From JAWKIW01 sp041394145 (GTDB lineage: Bacteria > Actinomycetota > Acidimicrobiia > Acidimicrobiales > Acidimicrobilacustridaceae), in the NCBI GenBank assembly GCA_041394145.1, contig JAWKIW010000004.1, positions 1 to 64,000 of the forward strand: DNA of 64,000 bases, read 5' to 3'. Made by a program: the position numbers and the translations under genes. Below, piece by piece: positions 1-9,354 of the stretch. Within the stretch, counting starts at the first letter, position 1, and every line of letters begins with the position of its first letter. Below the pieces are notes generated by a model that saw nothing but the letters and a program-made list of their open reading frames with translations, had not been told where the DNA came from and did not search any database.

Positions 1-797
1 CACACGTAGTTCGAGAACAAGAAGATGCTCGGCCCGCGCTTGGCCAGCAGGCGCCGCAGGCGGTTGGGCCGCACCATCCAGTAGGGGTGGAGGTCGTACT
101 GCTCGCGCAGTCGCCCGCCGTCGTGCTCGCGGGCGTGTGCGAGGATCATGCCGAGCGCGAGGTTGGGGATCATCACTGGATCGGTCACCGGCAGCACCGA
201 CGGTCGTGCGCCGAGGGGGTGGTCGGCACGGTGGCGTTCCTCGTCGGCCCGGACCGTCTCGGCCATGGTCTGCAGCCGCCGCCATTCGATGCGGACCCGC
301 CGCTCGCGTGCCCCGTCCACCGTCTCGGGGGCGGGGTGATCGGCGTCGACCACCACCAAGAGCCCGGCGGCGCGCAGGGCGGTCACCGTTTCGAGGACCG
401 AACCGGCGTCGGTCCCGCCGGCGCCCGCCGTCAGGCCCGCGGCCACGTCGGCGACCACGGTCACCTGCCGGAAGCCGGCGAGGACCCACAGCTGGTCGGC
501 CGTGAGGGCCGCCAGACCGTCGTCTCCGTTGGCGACGACGAAGCCCCTGCTCGTCGCCCCGAAGGTCAGCGGCGTGGGCGCCACGAACGACTCCGACGGG
601 TCGACGTCGGTGTGCGGCGTCTGCGCCTGCAGGGCCACCGCGTCGACCGGCGCGTCGACGGTCCCCGCGTCGGCGAGGAGGGCGTCGAGGTCGTCGCGGT
701 CGAGCGGCTCGAAGGGCCCGGGGTCGTGCCCGGCGAACGACAGCGCCCGGGCGGTGAGCACGACGAGGCCGGCCCTCGCGTTCAGCGGCTCGGGCAT
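1..797 (-). CDS. B12-binding-type radical SAM protein, N-terminal part (runs off left edge)
   Basis: Only the first ~265 residues are inside the window; the radical SAM core lies beyond the edge. The visible part is an uncharacterised ~190-residue N-terminal region followed by the start of the cobalamin-binding-like domain: NLALGMILAHAREHDGGRL, then a stretch ending IFLFSNYV. This is closely matched in the second radical SAM gene of the same strand (NLALGLIVAYARVHDGGRL), so the two are tandem paralogues. The ATG overlaps the end of the SGNH gene by 16 nt, which implies one transcript. B12-dependent radical SAM enzymes typically methylate unactivated carbons or rearrange lipids; the substrate here is unknown. 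Left uninterrupted in the visible part, unlike its neighbours. Confidence 0.75.
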   Translation of the reverse strand, partial: MPEPLNARAGLVVLTARALSFAGHDPGPFEPLDRDDLDALLADAGTVDAPVDAVALQAQTPHTDVDPSESFVAPTPLTFGATSRGFVVANGDDGLAALTADQLWVLAGFRQVTVVADVAAGLTAGAGGTDAGSVLETVTALRAAGLLVVVDADHPAPETVDGARERRVRIEWRRLQTMAETVRADEERHRADHPLGARPSVLPVTDPVMIPNLALGMILAHAREHDGGRLREQYDLHPYWMVRPNRLRRLLAKRGPSIFLFSNYV

Positions 798-1884
798 GTC
801 AGCTCCGCTCGCTCGGTGCACAGCGCCCGCACGCGCGTCGCCAGCTCATGGGAGAAGCGGGTGCTGCCGCGGCGGTTCAGGTGGAAGGGATCGAAGAACA
901 GCTCGCGGGGGTAGCCGGCGTCGGTGAAGTCGACCACGGCGACCCCCCCGTCGCGGAGGTGGTCGACGAGCCTGGCGGACCGGGCCCGCCAGGCGCCGAC
1001 GTCGATGCCGCTGGCCGACAGCACGTCGAAGGCCACCGGTGGCACGACCGCGACCACCGCTTGGCCGGCGTCGCGGTACCGGAGGAGGAGCGCGTCGAGG
1101 GGGCCGAAGCTCTCCTGGCCGTCGAGCACGCTGCGGACGGCGTCCATGAGCTTGTCGGGTCCGGTCGGGGCGGCGACCTCGTCGAAGAACTCGGTCACCT
1201 GGCCGGTCGGGGCGACGGTCTGCTCCCAGAACCCGGGCGGGCGCACGGACTGCGGCGCCGGCTCCTCGCCGGTGATCCGGTTCGCCGTCGCCTGCAGCAC
1301 CACCGTCGGGCTGCGCAGTGCATTGCGGTGGCGCACGAGGTAGACGTGTTCGGCCGCGTCGCGGGACAGCTGCTGCCAGCCGTCGCTGGTGGCGATGTCG
1401 ATGTTGGCGGTGAGGGCGGCGTCGTAGACACCGAGCTGGTCCGGGCCGATGCCGAGGTCGGACACCAGGGTGACGCTCACGCCCTGCACGACCAGCGCCG
1501 GCTGGATGCGGTCCCGCACCACCTCGCCGTACCACCGGCCCAGGGTGGGGAGCCGGCTGCCCATCAGCGACGCGTTGTAGGCGCTCGCCGGCGCCGGCCA
1601 CGTGTCGAGGAACGCCGTCGGATCGGCACCCGAGTCGAGCGTCGAGTCACCCACGAAGGCCACGCCCACGGCGCCGAGTCGGCGCATCTGGTCGTCCTTC
1701 ACCTGCACCTCGCCGGCCGCCGCCGTCCGGGCGGGCGGCAGCTGGGGCGAGATCCAGCGCACGAACAGCTCGGAGGCCACCACGACCACCAGCACGATGA
1801 CGACGAGGCGCACGACCGCGGTTCGGCGCCCCGGCCCTGGTGGGGCCGGCGCAGTCGGGGGCGGGGCGTCGTCGTCTCGCTCAT
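782..1884 (-). CDS. Membrane-anchored SGNH/GDSL-like acyl hydrolase or transferase (frameshifted near start)
   Basis: Encodes a single N-terminal membrane helix (VVRLVVIVLVVVVASELF) and an extracytoplasmic SGNH domain. The block I motif is VGDSTLDSG and the C-terminal catalytic motif is DPFHL (Asp-x-x-His). This architecture matches the SGNH partners of MBOAT acyltransferases (AlgJ/AlgX, DltD, PatB types), and an MBOAT gene lies in the same cluster at 9355-10749. Its ATG overlaps the TGA of the upstream radical SAM gene as ATGA, so translation is coupled. The ATG frame and the frame of the body differ by one base within the first ~25 codons, in a C-rich stretch; a sequencing indel is likely. 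Acyl donor and acceptor are unknown. Confidence 0.72.
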
Positions 1885-4469
1885 GTGATCCGCACGTGCG
1901 CCGAGCGGGCCAGCGGCGACGACAGCTCCCAATCGGAGAAGGCCGAGTCGAGCTGGGCGCCGAGGGACCGGCTCGCGCCGCGGCCGTCGACGGTGAGCAG
2001 CCCGGGTCCGAACGTGCGCAGGCGGGGACGAGCGCGGCCCAGTCGGCGGTGCGACGCTTCGCCTCGGCCACAGCCCGGTGCCAGGCGACGAAGTCGTGGT
2101 CGAGCGCGACCGACTCCGGGAAGCGGCGGCCGGGATCGGGCAGCATCGCCGCCTGCACGGTCAGCACCGTGCGCAGGTCGCTGGCAGGCTCGACGCCGAG
2201 CTCGTCGACGAGGAAGGCCTCGACATCGGCGAGCAGGTGGGCCCAGCTCAGCGGTGGTACGCCGTGGGCGACGAGGTGAGCGACGGCCCAGGCCAGGGCC
2301 GGGTAGCGGTCGGGGTCGCGGTCGGTGACGTCGACCACCAGGCGCAGGAGGTCCATCTCGCGGCGACCGGTCTCCTGGCGGACCCACCGGCCGACCTGGC
2401 GCAGCACCGTAGTTCTCGGCGGCGAGGAAGACCTGGCGCCACCGGTCCATGCGCTCGTAGTCGTCGCGGGTGAACGTCGACGACGACACCACCAGGTTGC
2501 GCCGGACGGGGTCGGCGCCGCGGTCGAGGGTCTCGATGTCGCTCGGCCCGGTACGTCGGCTCGTTCATGGGGCTGTTGGCCAGCAGGACCGTGGCGCTGA
2601 CGTTGGCAAACAGCTCGCGGTCGATGCACGACTGCAGGTCGTCGGAGAACGAGTCGCAGGTCGAGCCAGGCAGGCCCATCATGATGTCGGTCCACAGGGG
2701 CAGGCCCGACCGGCGGAACTCGTCGGCGAGCTCGTCGTAGCGGTCGGTCTTGATGTTGGACCGGCGGACCGCTTCGAGCGTCGTCGGGTCGAACGACTGC
2801 ACCGACATGATGCCCGAGGTGGTGATGCCGGCATCGACGAGGATCTCGATGATCTGGCGCAGGTGCTTGTTCGTATGTTCTTGGCGTAGGACACCCGGAA
2901 GGCCCGGGGAACCCGTGTTGGCGGTGGAGCCGGGCGATGTGCTCGGCGATCTCGACGTCGCGGGCGAGGATCCCGAAGTTTGCGTCGGAGCACCACAGCT
3001 CCGGCACCCGGTGGCGGGCCGCCCACTCCAGCTCGGCGAAGACCCGCTCGAGCGGGAACTTCCGGATGCGCGACATGGTGGCGCTGCCCCAGTCGCAGAA
3101 GGTGCAGCCGTAGGGGCAGCCGCGGTTGCTCTCGATCACGAGGAACGGAGCGGCGCCGTCGCCGAAGGCCTCGAAGACGCCGGTGAGGTACGGCGACGGG
3201 AACCGATCGGGGTCCTCGACCCGGGGACGGTCCGGAGTGCGCACCACGCCCCCGTCGCGGCGGAAGGCGATCCCGGCGACGTCCTCGAGCCCCGTGCCGG
3301 CGAAGCCGTCGGCCGCCCGTCCGTCGAGGCGGCCGACGAGGTGCTCGAGGATCTCGGCGGTGGTGAGCTCGCCCTCGCCGCGCACGGCGATGTCGACGTG
3401 GGGGTGGTCGAGGAGGAAACGCTCGGTGTCGGCCTCGTAGCTCGGGGTGTTCGGCCCCCCGTGGATGGTGACGCTGTCGGGGCTCAGCTGCTTCACCAGT
3501 GCCGACAGGGCGAGGTTCTGCTCGTGGGACCAGATGTAGTTGGAGAAGAGGAACACGCCCGGGCCGCGCCGGGCGAGGAGTCGGCGCACCGAGGCGGGTC
3601 GCGCGAGCCAGCTGGGTTCGAGGTCGTACCACGCCTGCAGGCGCCCGCCGTCGTGGACGCGGGCGTAGGCGACGATGAGCCCGAGGGCGAGGTTCGGGGC
3701 GTTGACCGGATGGGCGACCGGCACCACCGGCACCAGGGCCGTTGCCTGCTGATCCGACCGGCGTCGGGCCAGCGTGGCGTCGGCGTCGACCAGACGCCTG
3801 AGCCGCGCCTGCTCGACCGCCACCTGGGCCTGGGTGCCGAGGACGTGGTCGGCGTCGGCGGCGTCGTCGGGGGCTGGGGCGAGCAACCCGGCGGCGAGCA
3901 GCGCGGTCAGCGCCGGCTCCGGCGCGTCGCCGGGGGTGCGTGGCTCGCGGTGGCGGTCGAGCAGCACCAGCGCGTCGAGGGGGAGCGCGTGGCCGGCACC
4001 GGTGTGGTCGAACCACGCGAACCCGCCTGGCACCACGGCGAAGGTGCGCGGCACCACGGCGACGAGGGGCGCCGACCCGTCGACGAGGCCGGGACGGCCG
4101 CCTGGCTCGACGGCAGGCTCGACGTCGGCGGCGAGGGGGCCCGGACCGTCGGGCGCGCGGGAGGCGGAGCCCGCGACGAAGGCGCCGGCGCGCTGCAGGT
4201 CGGCGGCCGCGCCGGCCAGCAGCGCGGGCGCGAGGCCGGTGGTGTCGGCGACGTGGTCGACGAGCCCGTCGACCGAGACGGCCGCACCCCCGCGGCGGCA
4301 ACGAGCAGGTGGAGGTGGGCGGGGCCCAGCATCAGGCGGTCGTTGTCGAGGACCTTGCCGAAGGTGGGCGTGGTGTCGTCGGGTCGGGGCAGCACCAGCC
4401 CGGCCCGCGGAGCACGACCAGGAGCGAGGCGAGACGCGCGGCCGGCACGATGAGGTCACGAACCGACAC
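1881..4469 (-). CDS. B12-binding domain radical SAM protein (several frameshifts)
   Basis: About 860 residues when frames are joined. An N-terminal ~270-residue region with a winged-helix-like stretch precedes the cobalamin-binding-type domain (FLFSNYIWSHEQNLALS, VTIHGGPNTPSYE). Next comes the radical SAM core with the CxxxCxxC cluster motif in NRGCPYGCTFCDWGSA, then SVQSFDPTTLEAVRRSNIKT and WTDIMMGLPGST typical of this superfamily. The GTG start is supported by TATACT 7 nt upstream. The reading frame changes near 4410, 4290, 2870, 2560 and 2400, while conserved motifs continue in the next frame, so the gene is probably intact and the sequence faulty. It is translationally coupled to the SGNH gene. 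Likely role: radical methylation or C-C chemistry on a lipid/polyketide intermediate (inference). Confidence 0.78.
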
Positions 4470-4476
4470 CTGGCGA

Positions 4477-4482
4477 AGTATA
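4477..4482 (-). promoter_or_regulatory. -10 element of leaderless radical SAM gene
   Basis: TATACT on the minus strand ends 7 nt before the GTG at 4469, so transcription would begin at or next to the start codon. It decides the start chosen for this gene. Confidence 0.6.
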
Positions 4483-4583
4483 CGAGTGGACGCTCTCGCG
4501 GATCGTGCGCCGCCGAGGCGTGCGCTGGGCAGCCGGGGAGAGCATCCGGCGGCATGCGGCACCCCCACTACGATCGCCACTCG

Positions 4584-5276
4584 ATGGCCGGCGTGGTGGT
4601 GGTGACGGGGAACCGGGGGCTCGGCGGCCTGCGCCCGCTCGCTGGCCGCCAAGGGCTGGGACGTGGTGACCACGTGGCGCACCGAGCCCGGTGGGGAGTT
4701 CCCCGAGGTTCGTTGCGGTGACGTCAGCGACGAGGCGTCCGTCGACGCCGCGTTCGCAGCGGTGGAGCACGAGCACGGTCCCGTCGACGCGGTGCGGTCA
4801 GCAACGCCGGCTTCGCCCACCGCAACCTCGCCATCCGGGCGTCACGGGCCTCCTTCGCCGAGGTCGTCGACGCCAACCTGATCGGTGCGTTCCTGGTGGC
4901 GCGACGGGCCGCGCAAGGCATGGTCCGCCGCCGCCGCGTTCGATCGTGTTCGTGTCGTCGGTGGCTGGGGCCTACGGCACGCCGGGCGTGAGCTCGTACA
5001 CCGCGGCGAAGGCCGGCTTGACCGGCCTCTGCCGGAGCCTGAGCCGCGAGCTGGGCTCGCTTCACATCCGCTTTCAACGTGGTGGCGCCCGGCCCGCTGG
5101 AGAACTGGTCCGACGTCACCCCCGCCGGGCCCGACTGGGTGGCGGCTACGCCGCTGCGGCGGGCGGGGCGCCTCGAAGAGGTGGGCGCGGTGGTCGAGTT
5201 CCTCTGCTCGGACCGGTCGTCGTACGTCACCGGTGCCGTGGTCCCGGTCGACGGCGGCTTCGCCATGGGGCTCTGA
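4584..5276 (+). CDS. FabG-like 3-oxoacyl-(ACP) reductase, SDR family (frameshifted)
   Basis: Short-chain dehydrogenase/reductase of ~230 residues when frames are joined. It starts MAGVVVVTGNRGLGG (Rossmann Gly motif region). It carries IVFVSSVAGAYGTPG (catalytic Ser) and SSYTAAKAGLTGLCRSLSRE (YxxxK), and ends SYVTGAVVPVDGGFAMGL, the standard FabG tail. It would reduce a beta-ketoacyl intermediate made by the neighbouring ketosynthases. TACGAT lies 9 nt before the ATG. At least four one-base frame changes occur (for example near 4630, 4795, 4935 and 5070) while motifs persist. The gene converges with the KS gene on the other strand and diverges from the radical SAM operon. Confidence 0.72.
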
Positions 5277-5310
5277 CGCGGCCGGCGCATCGCCGCTTCT
5301 CGTTCGGTGC

Positions 5311-6536
5311 TCAGGCCGGTCGGAAGGCCACGCAGCCGTTGTGGCCGCCGAGGCTGACGTTGCACGACAGGGCCAGCCCGGGTTCCCAGGGGCGGGGCTC
5401 CTCCCTGCACGACGTCGACCTCGATCTCCTGGGTCGAGCCGGCGGAGCCCGTGCGTCGCCGGCAGGATCGGGCTGGTCGATGGCGAGGGCCACCGACGCG
5501 GCCTCGACGGCGCCGGCGCCGGCGCCGGAGTGCCCCACGAGGCCCTTGATCGAGTTGACCGTCATCCCGGTCGGCCGCACAGGCCGGCGATGGCGAGCGA
5601 CTCGGCCAGGTCGTTGGACCGGGTGGCGGTGCCGTGCACGTTCACGAAGCGCACGTCGCCGCCGTCGCCGCCGGCGTCGATCACCGCGGCCCGCATGGCT
5701 TCGCGGAGCAGCGCCCCGTCAGGCCGTGGGCTGATGAGGTCGCCGGCGTCGTTGGTGTTCCCGTAGCCGCACACCTCGCAGTAGATGTGGGCGCCCCGGG
5801 CCAGGGCCCGCTCGCGCTCCTCGATGATCAGCACCGCAGCACCGTCGGCGCACACGAACCCGTCGCGCTCGACGTCGAAGGGACGCGAGGTGGGGCCGTC
5901 GGTCAGCACCTTCATGTTGGCCAGCCCGGAGATCATCGCCCGGCTCAGCTCGTCGCCCACCTCGTCGTCCGGCGGCGCGTAGAAGACCTCGGCCGAGCCG
6001 GCGTACACCACGTCGCACAGGCCGAGCTGGACGAGGCGCATCCCGTGGCCCACGGCGTGGGTGCCCGACGCGCACCCGCTGCTGATCGACATGGTCTCGC
6101 CCTGAGCCTGCTGCTGGAGGGCGATGATGGCGGTGCCGGCGTTGGACATGCCCCGCACGCCGAGCAGCGGAGAGACGCCGGGCGCGCCGTACTCCCGGTA
6201 GTTGTCGAGCTCTTGCACGACCAGCCCGGCCGCCGAGCCGCCGCCCGTGCCCATGACGACGCCCGTGCGCAGCGGGTCGGTCTCACCCAGGTCGGCGTCC
6301 TTGGCGGCGAGGACCGCCGCTGCGAGACCGACCTGTGCGAAGCGGTCGGTGTGCCGGGCCTCACGGCGGTCGAGCCAATCGCGGGCCCGGAACCCTTCCA
6401 GCCGCGTGAAGGTGGGGCGCTCGGTGGGATCGGCCAAGTGCGTCCAGAACGCGTCGGCCCCCACGACCGGGCCGGTGAGCACCCCGATGCCGGTCACCAC
6501 CGCCCGGCGGCGCAGCGCTCGGATCTCGGCAAGCAT
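5311..6536 (-). CDS. Beta-ketoacyl synthase (FabF/KS type), C-H-H triad present, frameshifted at C-terminus
   Basis: A thiolase-fold ketosynthase of ~405 residues. It starts RRAVVTGIGVLTGPVVGADA. The active-site Cys lies in SISSGCASGTHAVGHG, the first His in VNVHGTATRSND and the second in SIKGLVGHSGAGAGAVEAAS, and it ends CNVSLGGHNGCVAF. All three catalytic residues are therefore present and it is not an evident chain-length factor. The main frame ends at 5562 because one base is missing in the run before MTVNSIKG; further frame changes lie near 5400-5460. The ATG has a GGAGGA site 6 nt upstream. It is last in the ACP-methyltransferase-SDR-KS run on this strand. It would condense malonyl-ACP with an acyl chain. 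Confidence 0.82.
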
Positions 6537-6617
6537 CGGCGGTCCTCCTCCTCGGGGTGGCGTCAGGGTAGTGCCGAGACTAGGGACGAGGGCGCAGCTC
6601 CGGCGGGCACCCGTGGC

Positions 6618-7402
6618 TCAGGCGAGGCCCATGCCGAGGCCGCCGTCGACGGGGACCATCGCGCCCGTCACGAACGACGCGTCCTCCGACAGCAGGAAGG
6701 CGACCACCTCGGCGACCTCGGCTGGTGCACCGAGCCGGCCGAGCGGTGCCGCTGCGCCGACCTGGCTCAAGATGCCGTCGAGGCGGGCGTTGGCGCCGGC
6801 GAGGGCTCGCAGCCGGTCGGTGTCGATCACCCCGATCGGCACGGTGTTCACGGTGACCTGCCGGCGGCCGAGCTCGCGGGCGAGGGATCGAGCCAGTGCC
6901 ACCAGCCCACCCATGGCGGCTGCGTAGGGCGCCTCGAGGGGTGCGCCGTACAACGAGGCGATCGACGACACGAAGACCATCCGACCCCAGCGCCGCTCGC
7001 ACATCCCGGGCGCGGTCAGGCGGGCGGCATCGAACACCCAGGACAGGTCGGCCTCGGCGGCGTCGGCGATCGCCCCTGGTCGGGACCGCAGCACGGGATG
7101 AGCCGCCGCGGCCGGGCACGGTCACCAACGTGCCGACTGGGCCGATCCGTCGGGCTGCGTCGTCGATGAAGTCGGGGAGGGCGTCGGAGATCTCGACCTC
7201 CATGGTGGCGGTGACGGTCTCGGCAGCCGGGGCGAGGGCGTCGTCGGCAGCCCGAGGCTGGCCGGCGGGGTGCACAGGAGCGCCGTTCGATGGGCGACGG
7301 GGTCGAGGGCTCCCGGCGATCGCCGCACCCAGCTCTGGGTTGCGGGCGAGGATCAGGTCGGGCGCTGCCCGGTCATGGGTGGCGGCGGACCGGCTGGATC
7401 AC
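6618..7402 (-). CDS. SDR-family protein with YxxxM in place of YxxxK, likely non-catalytic; frameshifted
   Basis: The C-terminal ~190 residues are clearly FabG-like: RMVFVSSIASLYGAP, ARSLARELGRRQVTVNT, and SFVTGAMVPVDGGLGMGLA at the end. The catalytic motif reads APYAAAMGGLVAL, so Lys is replaced by Met (codon ATG, inside an uninterrupted frame). No Gly-rich nucleotide motif is recognisable in the N-terminal part. The GTG start overlaps the methyltransferase stop as GTGA, pointing to coupled translation. Near 7095 the frame changes. The protein may be a structural or binding paralogue of a ketoreductase rather than a reductase; alternatively the N-terminus is obscured by indels. Confidence 0.62.
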
Positions 7403-8313
7403 GAGTTCGAGGACATGAAGCTGAGGATCTCGGCGCCCTTGCGCGCAAGCAGTTCCGGAAGCGACGTCGTTCGTCGTCGGACAGCACCCGCTCGGTGGGC
7501 AGGAGGCATCGGTGCGACGGCACCGGAACAGGTGGTACACGCCGTCCTCGCCGGTGAGCTTGTCGTTGAGCTGGCTGCCGTCGGCGCCGACCCACTCGCG
7601 GTCGAGGAACGAGCGGCCGCCCTCCTCGAAGGCAAGGAGCTGGCGCTCTGCCCGGCTCGCCCGCGACGTTTCACGTTGGCGGTGATGTCGCGCTCGGAGG
7701 TCACCTCGAGCCCCAGGGCGGGCAGCACGTCGCGGACGCGGTCTCGGCAGGTCGGCCTCCATCAGGTCGGCATAGAGGAACACGCCACTGGGCCGCAGCA
7801 CCCGGGCCACGTCGCGGTAGAACCGCTCCATGTCCGGGTAGCAGCCCGACGACTCGATGTTGACCACGGCGTCGACGCAGCGATCGGCGAGGGGGATGCA
7901 CTCGGCATCGGCCTGGAAGAAGGACGCCGGTTCACCGTCGTACGCGGTCTTGCAGAAGGCCATCGAGCTGTAGGCGAGATCGGTGCCGATGGCCCTGGCG
8001 ATGCCGGCGTGCTCGAGCAGCAGGCCGAGGTTGCCGCCTGCTCGCAGCCGACCTCGAGCACGACGCGGTCGCGCAGCTGGTGTCGCCTGCCACGGCGAAC
8101 AGCAGGCGGGCGGAGTCGGGGTTGGGGAACAGGCGGGCAGGCGCGGCCCGGGGGCCGCTCTCCCCGTCGAGCGGCTCGTAGCCGAAGTTGAAGAACCGCA
8201 GGAACCGGTTGAACTTCGTGGTGACGAGCACCTCGTTGAAATCGTCGAAGTTCTCGGTAGCCGTCGCGGATCCGGCGGTCCTCGGAGGTCTCGTCGTGCG
8301 CCTCGGTCGCCAT
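7399..8313 (-). CDS. Class I SAM-dependent methyltransferase (frameshifted)
   Basis: About 300 residues when frames are joined. Blocks seen: TKFNRFLRFFNFGYEPLDGE, VVLEVGCE (SAM-binding motif I), FFQADAECIPLADRCVDAVV (motif II/III region), ARVLRPSGVFLYADLM, and EDGVYHLFRCRR before the end at GAEILSFMSSNS. The layout resembles phthiotriol/phenolphthiotriol-type lipid methyltransferases; that is similarity by eye, not a search. Four or more frame changes occur (near 8260, 8070, 7965, 7750 and 7500). It lies 18 nt downstream of the ACP gene, so the substrate may be carrier-bound or a released lipid. Confidence 0.75.
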
Positions 8314-8331
8314 CGTCGTCGGGACGCGTGG

Positions 8332-8577
8332 TCAGCGGGCCTTGGCCAGCTCGCGGTCGATGAGGTCGACGAACTGGCCCACGGTCTCCACGTCGTAGAG
8401 CTGCTGCTCCTCGATCTGGATGCCGAAGTCACGTTCGACCCGGTTGACCACCTCGATGAGGTCGATGCTGTCGGCGTCGAGGTCGGCGAAGTCCTTGTCC
8501 TCAGTGATCTCGGCGGGATCGAGTCGAGGATCTCGGCGAATCGCTCGCAGCCAATGCGATCAGTTCGTCTCGCGCAT
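8332..8577 (-). CDS. Acyl carrier protein (frameshifted in N-terminal third)
   Basis: About 81 residues. The phosphopantetheine site is the Ser in DLDADSIDLIEVVNRVE, followed by FGIQIEEQQLYDVETVGQFV, the conserved helix III/IV pattern of ACPs. It ends DRELAKAR. The 5' third is out of frame with the rest; one or two bases are missing between 8510 and 8560. It is first in a run with methyltransferase, SDR and KS on the same strand, and so probably carries the growing chain for this cluster rather than for general fatty acid synthesis. Confidence 0.8.
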
Positions 8578-8700
8578 GAGAAGTGCTCCAGCGGGTGAAC
8601 CGGTGTCTGCCCCGCTGCTCGTTGGCCGGGAGCCGGGGTTCGGTAGAGTCCGAACCTATCAGGATGCACCGCACCCCGGAACGCCTCGATCTGGTCCCAC

Positions 8701-9330
8701 ATGCACGTCAACGATCCCGAGCACATCGAGGTGCTCCGCCGGTTCAGCGAGGTCGTGGTCTCCTCGTCGCTGAGCGACGAGGACTGGGACGAGATCCGTC
8801 GGGTGCTCGACCGCGCGTTCGAGCGCCACGACGACGCGCCCTCGGAGTCTGCCTACGCCCGGCGGTTCCGGGACCCCGAAGTGCGCAGGAGCGGCCGAAC
8901 GTCTTCCACCCGCTGGCCCTGTCGACCACACCCGTGTTCCCGGTGATCGACCTCGCCCCCTTGGCGGGCGGGGTGGAGGCGACCATGACCTCGGGCCCGC
9001 CCACGAGGGTCCCCCGGGCCTGGTCCATGGCGGCTTCATCTCCGCCGTGCCTGACATCGTCGTGTCGGCGGCCGCCACCGAGCTCGAGCCGTTCAACGTC
9101 ACCCGCTGGTTGCGCATCCGGTTCCTGCGCCCGACCCGCTCGGCGAGCGGCTCACCTTCACGGCGACGGCGAGCCCTCCCGAAGGGCGCCTGATCGAGGT
9201 GGAGGCTCGACTCGCCGACGAGGAGGGCCGCACCCGTGCCAAGGCCGAGGCCCAGTGCGCCGCGGTCGAGCGGGTCCGCTTCGTCGATTGCACGGCGCCC
9301 CGCCCCCGCAGCGGCGACGAGGACGCCTGA
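8701..9330 (+). CDS. Hotdog-fold (PaaI-like) thioesterase/dehydratase (frameshifted)
   Basis: The N-terminal ~75 residues form a helical region (LRRFSEVVVSSSLSDEDWDE). After a frame change comes a hotdog domain with PVIDLAPLAGGVEATMTSG, PPGLVHGGFIS and FNVTRWLRIRFLRPTRLGER, typical of PaaI-type acyl-thioesterases. It ends at RPRSGDEDA. Frame changes lie near 8890, 8990-9040 and 9130. An upstream ATG at 8664, after TAGAGT at 8644-8649, could be the true start if one base is missing near 8697. In this setting it could release the chain from ACP or dehydrate it; the sequence does not decide. Confidence 0.65.
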
Positions 9331-9354
9331 CCCCGTGGACCGGGGCGACGCAGA

